Source of the DNA: an uncultured Candidatus Saccharibacteria bacterium
GTDB taxonomy: Bacteria > Patescibacteria > Saccharimonadia > Saccharimonadales > UBA6022
Assembly: GCA_946479115.1 (NCBI GenBank)
Contig: CAMLED010000027.1
Location: 1 to 10,296 of the forward strand
Direction of reading: 5' to 3'
Length of the DNA: 10,296 nt
Shown here piece after piece: positions 5,894 to 10,296 of the stretch. Below the pieces are notes generated by a model. That model worked only from the letters and a program-made list of their open reading frames with translations. It did no database searches and was not told where the DNA came from. The position numbers and the translations under genes were made by a program. How positions within the stretch are numbered: position 1 is the stretch's first letter; every line of letters starts with the position of its first letter.

Positions 5894-6712
5894 CTAGCTT
5901 AGATCGTAAAAGTTAATCTTATCAGCTAGAGACTTGTGAATGACAATGGTTGCATTTGCTGGATGCTTGAACTTAACTCGAGATATCTTAAAAGTCCAAA
6001 GCAATAGCTGTAACAATTCTTGCGGCTGTACATCAGCGTCCTTAATCCTTGTTATTCCCGATCCCATTAGCGGAACTGCTACTGATCTGTTTGCGTAGAC
6101 GCGATCTACCTCATCCCAGAAATTCAACATACAAGCAATATAATCTTTAAGACTTAAAAATGCCCTATTCTCATTGTCGAAACGAGAAAATGCGGTCAAT
6201 AGATAGTCGCCATCGACATATATTGAGCCTAAATCGTATTTGATCTTCTTGCCAAGGGATCTTTTTGAGTTGCGCGAGGCTATCGAACCTTTCAAGTGAG
6301 TATCATTTGCAATTCTAGTATCGAGGTTTGCTATCTGGTTTGCGTTTTTCTTCAGCACGTATTGACCATTTAGTGAAGACTTTGAAATTAAGACATCATC
6401 AGCTTGTGTGTCAAAGTATTCATTGAAAGCAATCGTTTTCAATCCTTTTTCTTTGAAAATATCACCCACTTTGACAAATACGGATGACCCGTTGACGTTG
6501 AGCCGTGCGCGTTGCGCAAAATTAGCTACAACCCAAACTACTAAATATATTAGAATGAGTGCAACTGATGCCAATATTACGTAAGTACTCCTTTGATCGA
6601 CAGGAATCTCTACTACGATAAAGTAAAATGATGCCACGGCACTAATGACTGCAACTATCGCAGTATACTGTCTAAGCACCTTGCGAGATACGAAGGATAC
6701 CTTAAGCGACAT
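5894..6712 (-). CDS. thsA: ThsA-like effector: two membrane helices plus macro domain (type II Thoeris)
   Basis: 272 aa. Two membrane helices (about 17-36 and 43-64) are followed by a cytoplasmic domain of the ThsA macro type (formerly DUF6430). Landmarks are FVKVGDIF at 79-86, IAFNEYFDT at 94-102 and VAVPLMGSGITR at 211-222, the last being the glycine-rich loop that binds ADP-ribose-like ligands in macro domains. In type II Thoeris systems the TIR partner makes an ADP-ribose-derived signal (histidine-ADPR in studied cases). The macro domain binds it and the membrane part then damages the host membrane, stopping phage growth. The ATG overlaps the stop of the thsB-like gene by 11 bp and has no good ribosome site of its own, which implies translational coupling. 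The domain call is from recalled family patterns. The symbol denotes family membership by architecture. Confidence 0.85.
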   Translation of the reverse strand: MSLKVSFVSRKVLRQYTAIVAVISAVASFYFIVVEIPVDQRSTYVILASVALILIYLVVWVVANFAQRARLNVNGSSVFVKVGDIFKEKGLKTIAFNEYFDTQADDVLISKSSLNGQYVLKKNANQIANLDTRIANDTHLKGSIASRNSKRSLGKKIKYDLGSIYVDGDYLLTAFSRFDNENRAFLSLKDYIACMLNFWDEVDRVYANRSVAVPLMGSGITRIKDADVQPQELLQLLLWTFKISRVKFKHPANATIVIHKSLADKINFYDLS

Positions 6713-7217
6713 AGCCCAGGTCTTTGTAGACTGACGATTCGTAATAGTGGCAACCTATGTTTTTGCTTGAAGAGTAACCTTCGGCGTAATTATCAAGAGC
6801 ATGCTTGATAATCTTTGAGCCAAGCGATACAGATACGGTGTAGTAGTCTACGTCAAGAATTGGTTTTGGAATGAAATTCTTGTCTACTTTGCGATCACCG
6901 TCGAGGTTGACGACAACAATCGGCAAGCCTAGTTTCACCATAGTTTCTATTTCATAGGCCAAGAATGACGTACCATCCCCTCCTTTTCTCTTTGCGTCTG
7001 CGCTGCCAAGGAGGATGAACTGCTTAGCTGTCTTCATCCGCTCCCTAAGATTAGCCTTTATCGTTTCGGGCTTACTGGTGTCCCGAGAAATAAATAGATC
7101 GTGAGCATCATAGAAATCGAAGTCGATATTCTTATTGTCTCGCCATGCTTTCATCAGCCAGTATTTTTTTATATCTTCACTCGCGAATGCAACGTATGTT
7201 TTGTTCCTATAGCTCAC
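6702..7217 (-). CDS. thsB: ThsB-like TIR-domain protein (type II Thoeris sensor/enzyme)
   Basis: 171 aa from a GTG start. That start has a very strong ribosome site, GGGAGGT, 6 nt upstream, and the TIR fold begins directly after it. The frame is also open upstream to a TTG at 7352, but that part would run through the promoter. TIR-like features are the first strand TYVAFASEDIKKYW (7-20), FDFYDAHD (33-40), a helix and strand ending in FILLGS (67-72), and SFLAYEIETMVKLGLPIVVVN (84-104). E89 sits where the catalytic Glu is expected. This matches the MTH538/ThsB TIR-like family. TIR enzymes split NAD and build signal nucleotides after phage is sensed. A C-terminal extension (about 125-171) with KNIGCHYYESSVYK ends the protein. 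The 11-bp overlap with the macro-domain gene supports a two-gene Thoeris unit. Confidence 0.87.
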   Translation of the reverse strand: MSYRNKTYVAFASEDIKKYWLMKAWRDNKNIDFDFYDAHDLFISRDTSKPETIKANLRERMKTAKQFILLGSADAKRKGGDGTSFLAYEIETMVKLGLPIVVVNLDGDRKVDKNFIPKPILDVDYYTVSVSLGSKIIKHALDNYAEGYSSSKNIGCHYYESSVYKDLGYVA

Positions 7218-7223
7218 TTTATT

Positions 7224-7260
7224 ACCTCCCTCAAGGTATTGTGTTGTCAGTATTATATCA
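7224..7260 (-). promoter_or_regulatory. Promoter and ribosome site of the thsB-thsA unit
   Basis: On the minus strand a perfect TATAAT (7252-7257) is preceded by TG one base upstream (7259-7260), an extended -10. No good -35 is seen. A leader of roughly 28 nt then carries GGGAGGT (7224-7230), 6 nt before the GTG start. Confidence 0.6.
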
Positions 7261-7387
7261 TATTGTGGCATAATAACCTTAGTCTGAATTAAACAATTCA
7301 CAATGGCAACAAAGCGTTCAATCTGGCAACTTCTGAATAAGTCGTGTAACAAATACGTTTTCGGGTTCTACCTTCAGACTCAATCTA

Positions 7388-7619
7388 CAATCAAGGAATG
7401 GAACAAAGTTAGGGGGCACGTGTCGGGCGGTCACTTTGTTCCCTATTTCCGCTTGTTTGCAAAATGAGCAAGCACGTGGAAATTGGCTAAAGCCTCCTCC
7501 GCTTGCTTGAAAAGAAAATAGCTGACGATGCTTTCTTTTCTGCACTGCGCTGCGCCGAACCACGATCTACGTTTGCTTTGCAAACAGATCATGGTTTGGT
7601 TCCACGGGTCGCAATCAAG
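7388..7619. repeat. Gene-free block of inverted repeats bounded by an 8-bp direct repeat
   Basis: Between the thsB promoter and the tRNA terminator I see no credible gene. The block is flanked by direct CAATCAAG (7388-7395 and 7612-7619), just inside which are imperfect inverted ends (TGGAACAAA and, on the other strand, TGGAACCAAA). Inside are several hairpins. One has a 10-bp perfect arm (7400-7409 with 7433-7442). A second pairs GCTTG with CAAGC (7451-7473). A 10-nt GGCTAAAGCC lies at 7485-7494, and a 9-bp arm joins 7509-7517 to 7532-7540. The largest, nearly perfect and about 19 bp, is at 7555-7599 with a TTT loop. It looks GC-richer than its neighbours. It could be a MITE-like insertion or a structured RNA. 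Confidence 0.55.
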
Positions 7620-7645
7620 AAAAAAGACCAACATAAATGTCAGTC
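7619..7645 (-). terminator. Intrinsic terminator of tRNA-Trp
   Basis: On the minus strand a 20-nt hairpin (7626-7645; GAC...GTC with two G-U pairs and a tiny loop) is followed by six T (7620-7625). It starts 8 nt after the encoded CCA of the tRNA. Confidence 0.75.
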
Positions 7646-7653
7646 GTTTTTCT

Positions 7654-7728
7654 TGGCAGGGGCACGTGGAATCGAACCACGATCCTAGGTTTTGGAGACC
7701 CATATACTAACCGTTGTACTATGCCCCT
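7654..7728 (-). tRNA. trnW: tRNA-Trp (CCA anticodon), with encoded 3' CCA
   Basis: Full cloverleaf on the minus strand. The acceptor AGGGGCA/TGCCCCT has discriminator G and genome-encoded CCA at 7654-7656. The D stem is GTAC/GTAT. The anticodon stem TGGGT/ACCTA surrounds the loop CTCCAAA, with anticodon CCA. The T stem CGTGG/CCACG holds the loop TTCGATT. The length without CCA is 72 nt. CCA reads UGG, so this is the tryptophan tRNA. An extended -10 (TGATACAAT, at about 7741-7749) lies just upstream and a terminator just downstream, so it is a single-gene unit. Its 3' end faces the repeat-rich block and the Thoeris-like cassette, a common insertion side for mobile islands. Confidence 0.95.
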
Positions 7729-7740
7729 TTACAGTGAATT

Positions 7741-7749
7741 ATTGTATCA
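7741..7749 (-). promoter_or_regulatory. Extended -10 promoter of tRNA-Trp
   Basis: TGATACAAT on the minus strand gives an extended -10 about 13 nt before the mature 5' end of the tRNA. No clear -35 is seen. Confidence 0.45.
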
Positions 7750-7780
7750 AATTCTAAGGGATAAAGCGACAAGTTATAAG

Positions 7781-7814
7781 AAAAGCCCCTCTCTAACCGA
7801 AGTTATTGAGGGGC
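7781..7814 (-). terminator. Strong intrinsic terminator with UUCG tetraloop
   Basis: On the minus strand GCCCCTC (7808-7814) pairs with GAGGGGC (7785-7791). An inner TAAC/GTTA stem is capped by TTCG, an especially stable tetraloop, and the outer stem is followed by TTTTC. It lies about 23 nt past the stop of the 180-aa gene. Confidence 0.85.
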
Positions 7815-7836
7815 AATTCATTGAGGGTAGAAGGTG

Positions 7837-8379
7837 TTAGAAGTCGAGCAACTGATGATCTTGCCAATCGCGACGCTCGAAGTAGCTCATGCTAGCACGC
7901 AAGCCGTATTGGTAGGTGACGGCGGCGACTTTTTCGTACACCGCATCTGCTATTTCTTCGCAAAGAAGCTGTATGTCGGTATCTGATGACATGTATGCAA
8001 TCAGAACGGTTTCTTCGCTGCTGGAGCGAACTCGAAGGCCAACCCTTTCGTGAAGTGGATCGGACATGTATCCAGCGACAACTTCGGCAGCAGCCAAGAG
8101 TTTCTCGCTGGGGTATCCGCGGTTGGTTTCCAAGCTGGCGCCCTGGCCCTGGTGGAATGTTGATTCGACCAGGATGTCAGGGTCGTAGGACTCGTCGTAG
8201 AGCCTGCAAAACTCGGGCAGACGAATGGCGATTCGACCGGCTTGAAGAGTCCGCGCATTTTCGTCGAAAATACGACTGGCATGGAACTCTTGCATCCCTA
8301 CGAATACGTCAAAAATGACGATGTGGCCATTCGCTTCTTTTGAAGATGTGTAGATTGGTGTTGACGTTACGGTACGCAT
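7837..8379 (-). CDS. Hypothetical protein (180 aa), paralogue of its upstream neighbour
   Basis: Not a recognised family. Soluble, acidic, no membrane helix. It aligns with the 165-aa product encoded at 8535-9032: VGLRVRSSSEETVLIAYM (113-130) matches IGIRVSRSENPM...KIVFYM. The helix IQLLCEEIADAVYEKVAAVTYQYGL (136-160) matches IEDILVDISGVMYTHFSAIASRYVL, and ERRD near 168 matches EKRD. The two therefore share a C-terminal domain of strand, strand and long helix. AAGGAA lies 5 nt before the ATG. It has its own consensus promoter and a strong terminator, and its leader holds the hairpin element shared with the neighbour. High C/G at third codon positions sets it apart from the AT-rich genes to the left. 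Confidence 0.8.
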   Translation of the reverse strand: MRTVTSTPIYTSSKEANGHIVIFDVFVGMQEFHASRIFDENARTLQAGRIAIRLPEFCRLYDESYDPDILVESTFHQGQGASLETNRGYPSEKLLAAAEVVAGYMSDPLHERVGLRVRSSSEETVLIAYMSSDTDIQLLCEEIADAVYEKVAAVTYQYGLRASMSYFERRDWQDHQLLDF

Positions 8380-8391
8380 AGCACTTCCTTC

Positions 8392-8427
8392 TCAATGAAC
8401 GGAATGGCCATCACGGATATGAGGTCA
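8392..8427 (-). promoter_or_regulatory. Conserved leader element, copy 1
   Basis: This 36-bp block lies between promoter and start of the 180-aa gene and closely matches a block in the leader of the next gene (9049-9083). On the transcript it forms a small stem (CC and TCA pairing with TGA and GG, one bulged base) closing a TATCCG loop. The GGCCATTCC and TCATTGA words after it are also kept. It may be a regulatory RNA structure or a protein-binding site. Confidence 0.6.
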
Positions 8428-8436
8428 TCTGAATAA

Positions 8437-8465
8437 ATTATAGCACAAACACTATAAAATGTCAA
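8437..8465 (-). promoter_or_regulatory. Consensus sigma70 promoter of the 180-aa gene
   Basis: A perfect TTGACA (8460-8465), 17-nt spacer and perfect TATAAT (8437-8442) on the minus strand. Transcription would begin near 8430, at the edge of the conserved leader element. High expression is expected. Confidence 0.9.
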
Positions 8466-8478
8466 TTGAATAGTAATG

Positions 8479-8511
8479 AAAATCCCCTCGCCGGCTGATG
8501 CTGGCGAGGGG
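8479..8511 (-). terminator. Intrinsic terminator of the 165-aa gene
   Basis: CCCCTCGCC (8484-8492) and GGCGAGGGG (8503-8511) form a 9-bp GC-rich stem with a 10-nt loop, followed on the minus strand by ATTTTC. It lies 23 nt past the stop codon at 8535. Confidence 0.8.
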
Positions 8512-8534
8512 TTCTCATTGATGATTGGACATTG

Positions 8535-9032
8535 TTAGCGTGGGTATCTGAAGGGAAAATCATAATCCAGGCGATCGCGCTTCTCGGTCGTACTTGGTTC
8601 TTCGTTCAAGACGTATCGCGAAGCGATTGCCGAGAAGTGAGTGTACATCACCCCAGAGATGTCGACCAGGATATCCTCGATCCTTGCATTTGCCTTCATG
8701 TAAAAAACGATCTTCGAGGCGTACATTGGATTCTCGGATCGTGAAACGCGAATACCGATGTAGGGGGCGAACGGTTCGATCGCATAATGCGACAGACTGT
8801 CGACAACATCGATAGTGAGTGGTTCCGTCTCGCCATCGACACCGAGTGCTATAATCCCAAATCGATCCGACTTGAGAAAAGTTGTCTCGCTGTTGTCGTT
8901 GTCTTCATGTGGCACATGAATCATTTTGGACGTATAAATCACAACTCGTCCAAACGTATCACGTTGTGTGAGTCCAAAACGAGCAATTTGTGATGTCGAT
9001 GGTCGAATGACGACTGGACGTCTAGGTGACAT
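8535..9032 (-). CDS. Hypothetical protein (165 aa), paralogue of its downstream neighbour
   Basis: Unrecognised soluble protein. Residues about 91-142 align with residues 112-160 of the 180-aa product: an IGIRV strand, a KIVFYM strand, then a long helix ending SRYVL. The N-terminal halves are weakly similar, each with a GxVVI-type strand. The C-terminal tail is charged and aromatic (EKRDRLDYDFPFRY). TTGGAG lies about 8 nt before the ATG, giving a good ribosome site. The gene has its own promoter and terminator and shares the leader element with its paralogue, which suggests a tandem duplication that included the regulatory region. Codons are GC-richer than in the accessory genes to the left. 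Function unknown. Confidence 0.8.
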   Translation of the reverse strand: MSPRRPVVIRPSTSQIARFGLTQRDTFGRVVIYTSKMIHVPHEDNDNSETTFLKSDRFGIIALGVDGETEPLTIDVVDSLSHYAIEPFAPYIGIRVSRSENPMYASKIVFYMKANARIEDILVDISGVMYTHFSAIASRYVLNEEPSTTEKRDRLDYDFPFRYPR

Positions 9033-9048
9033 AACATGTCTCCAATCT

Positions 9049-9083
9049 TCAATGAGTGGAATGGCCGCAAGGATATGCGGTCA
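9049..9083 (-). promoter_or_regulatory. Conserved leader element, copy 2
   Basis: Partner of the block at 8392-8427. Here the stem is CCGCA/TGCGG closing a TATCCT loop. Relative to copy 1 a T-A pair is replaced by a G-C pair while the TATCC loop stays the same, consistent with selection on the hairpin. The following GGCCATTCC and TCATTGA words are shared. Confidence 0.6.
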
Positions 9084-9092
9084 CTTAAGACA

Positions 9093-9121
9093 ACTATACA
9101 ATAATTTAACAGGTCAGACAA
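9093..9121 (-). promoter_or_regulatory. Sigma70-type promoter of the 165-aa gene
   Basis: On the minus strand TTGTCT (9116-9121), 17 nt, then TATAGT (9093-9098). Geometry is the same as for the paralogue promoter, with the leader element directly after it. It starts 9 nt past the end of the MscS gene. Confidence 0.7.
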
Positions 9122-9130
9122 TTGATATGA

Positions 9131-10060
9131 TTATTTGTCTTTGTGGACACGAACGGCACGTTTGAAGCGACTGTCAGCAACTGAATCAGCAAAACGAGCG
9201 ATAGGTTCGTGAACAATAATTCGTTCGGATTTCTTTTTATCGTCATCAATCTCTTTAATCGCATTTACAAAGTATTTCTCTACTAGCCATTCACGGCCAG
9301 GAAGCATCTCGCCCACTACTGTAATACGCCATAATTCATCATCCCAGCGCTCGGCGTACTTAATACGGAGTGGACGCGCCATCATCATGGTACCGGTTGG
9401 AACGGTGTTAATGACCTTTTCAATAGCCCGCTCACCTGCCACGCGGTCACGAACGAAAATATCAACCGCCATAGTACGGACACCGCGCGGAGTCACGTGG
9501 ACGGCCTGGATCTGTTGGTTGTGGATCCAGATAACCTCACCGCTAATATTGCGGATACGGGTTGAACGCAGCGTAAGACGTTCAACAACGCCCGAGACAT
9601 CAAGAAACGGCTCTACTTTGATGTAATCGCCCACATTAAACCATCGTTCAATGATCATCGATGCACCAGCGGTGATGTCACGCATAATCATACCGAACGA
9701 CTGTCCAGCAAACACGATAAAGAAGGCACTGGCACCAATCGCAGCGGCACCACTGGTGGCACCTGGGCTGATGACAATCCAAATAATGACACCGACAGTG
9801 GCAACGATAGCAGCACGAACGGCAGCAATTGTCACACTTAGGTATGTTTCAATCTGTCGTAAACGTACTTGGCGTTCTTCATCCGTCTCGTTATCAGAGT
9901 GCGATGCTACAACATGAGCAAGCTTGATAATACCTGCTGTTAGTAGCCGGCTAAGTAAATATGCACCTAGTAAAGAGCCGATCAAAATTAAAATTGAACG
10001 GTATGCATTTGGTGTGCTAAAAAATTCTTGTGTTTCTTTAATAATTGCGTCAAACATCAT
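9131..10060 (-). CDS. Small-conductance mechanosensitive channel, MscS family
   Basis: 309 aa, near the 286 of E. coli MscS. Helices lie at about 20-40, 74-97 and 104-128. The third is the Gly/Ala-rich pore helix (GAAAIGASAFFIVFAGQSFGM) leading into RDITAGASMIIERWFNVGDYIKV at 127-149, the signature of the MscS beta domain. The rest of that domain, GVVERLTLRSTRIRNISGEVIWIHNQQI, lies at 157-184, and an alpha/beta C-terminal domain follows. MscS channels form heptamers in the inner membrane and open under tension to release solutes on osmotic downshock. A charged linker (SDNETDEERQVRLRQ) separates helices 1 and 2. Two ATGs in a row start the frame, with only a weak ribosome site. The gene is divergent from the glycosyltransferase; I see no convincing promoter for it. 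Confidence 0.95.
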   Translation of the reverse strand: MMFDAIIKETQEFFSTPNAYRSILILIGSLLGAYLLSRLLTAGIIKLAHVVASHSDNETDEERQVRLRQIETYLSVTIAAVRAAIVATVGVIIWIVISPGATSGAAAIGASAFFIVFAGQSFGMIMRDITAGASMIIERWFNVGDYIKVEPFLDVSGVVERLTLRSTRIRNISGEVIWIHNQQIQAVHVTPRGVRTMAVDIFVRDRVAGERAIEKVINTVPTGTMMMARPLRIKYAERWDDELWRITVVGEMLPGREWLVEKYFVNAIKEIDDDKKKSERIIVHEPIARFADSVADSRFKRAVRVHKDK

Positions 10061-10130
10061 GCCTAGTTTATCATTTCCAGCGGTGTATTGCGACCGGTAT
10101 ATATTGTGGTAATTTCGTCGTCATTTGCTG

Positions 10131-10159
10131 TTGTAAAAGCATAAGCGCCGCTCTATAAT
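10131..10159 (+). promoter_or_regulatory. Promoter of the glycosyltransferase gene
   Basis: Plus-strand TTGTAA (10131-10136), 17-nt spacer and perfect TATAAT (10154-10159) give a leader of about 54 nt. An AAGGAG (10184-10189) in the leader is far from the ATG at 10220 and 15 nt from an in-frame TTG at 10205. Confidence 0.75.
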
Positions 10160-10219
10160 GATCAGTAAAGTAGCGAAAGTAAAAAGGAGCGTTCAGGCGA
10201 GAGCTTGTGGACTGATGGT

Positions 10220-10296
10220 ATGAATATACTGATGCTCGGGTGGGAGCTTCCGCCACACAACAGCGGTGGGTTGGGTGTTGCATGTTATTACATGTC
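10220..10296 (+). CDS. Glycosyltransferase, GT4/glycogen-synthase-like, N-terminus only (partial)
   Basis: The first 25 codons are visible and the gene runs off the window. They read MNILMLGWELPPHNSGGLG, then VACYYM. This is the start of a GT-B glycosyltransferase: a beta strand, the WE(L/F)PP turn, and the SGGLG loop that contacts the nucleotide sugar in glycogen/starch synthase-like and GT4 enzymes. Such enzymes transfer a sugar from UDP- or ADP-sugar to a polysaccharide or lipid acceptor in the cytoplasm; the actual acceptor cannot be told here. A good promoter lies upstream. The ATG at 10220 lacks a close ribosome site, and the TTG at 10205 is an alternative start. Confidence 0.8.
   Translation, partial: MNILMLGWELPPHNSGGLGVACYYM

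Noticed and set aside
7218..7352. N-terminal extension of the thsB-like gene to a TTG start
   Set aside because: The extension would cross the TATAAT promoter and the GGGAGGT ribosome site and adds no TIR-like sequence.
7400..7653. Possible tmRNA, RNase P RNA or SRP RNA in the hairpin block
   Set aside because: None of the conserved cores of these RNAs could be found, and the only tRNA-like part is the separate tRNA-Trp plus short repeated words.
7318..7703. Several 60-86 aa frames on both strands across the repeat block and the tRNA
   Set aside because: They overlap each other, the tRNA and the hairpins, and no product resembles a protein domain.
1..10296. CRISPR array, insertion sequence, integrase or toxin-antitoxin gene pair
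   Set aside because: No regular direct repeats with spacers, no transposase or recombinase motifs and no recognisable toxin-antitoxin domains were found on either strand.

Overview
The window looks like part of a small, streamlined bacterial genome of the Patescibacteria (CPR), most likely Saccharibacteria (TM7). That placement is an inference. It rests on the many short, unrecognised, single-copy genes, the pattern of short hairpin plus T-run terminators, the small membrane proteins with external cysteines, and the look of the mechanosensitive channel and glycosyltransferase at the right end. The standard bacterial code fits: all main frames are open with TGA as stop, and a tRNA-Trp(CCA) is present. 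Nearly every gene lies on the minus strand, so the region reads right to left. The exceptions are a gene tail at the left edge and a glycosyltransferase start at the right edge.

Right part (about 7650-10296): a divergent pair of a MscS-type channel (minus) and the first 25 codons of a GT4/glycogen-synthase-like glycosyltransferase (plus, cut by the window). Next come two tandem genes of one unrecognised protein family. Each has its own sigma70-type promoter with 17-nt spacing, and both share a conserved leader with a small hairpin and a constant loop. A tRNA-Trp with encoded CCA follows, with its own terminator.

Middle (about 4816-7650): a compact antiviral-looking cassette. A TIR-domain protein of the ThsB type (thsB-like) overlaps by 11 bp a protein with two membrane helices and a ThsA-type macro domain (thsA-like). 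This is the architecture of a type II Thoeris system, in which the TIR enzyme makes an ADP-ribose-derived signal that the membrane-bound macro protein senses. Downstream lies a membrane-anchored protein with a PD-(D/E)XK-like nuclease signature, a possible third component. Between the cassette and the tRNA is a gene-free 430-bp stretch packed with inverted repeats, flanked by an 8-bp direct repeat and carrying short matches to the tRNA 3' half.

Left and centre (about 560-4815): an accessory region of small, often membrane-bound genes: a DUF6498-like membrane protein, a 115-aa unknown, a 68-aa two-helix membrane protein, a uridine-kinase-like P-loop kinase, an 80-aa exported protein and a five-helix membrane protein with an external G5-like domain. 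Most have their own promoter or terminator, so this is a run of single-gene units rather than one operon. Some 3' ends carry unusually long, bulged hairpins. At the far left is an acidic Tyr/Asp-rich protein with CxxC motifs, convergent with the tail of a plus-strand gene.
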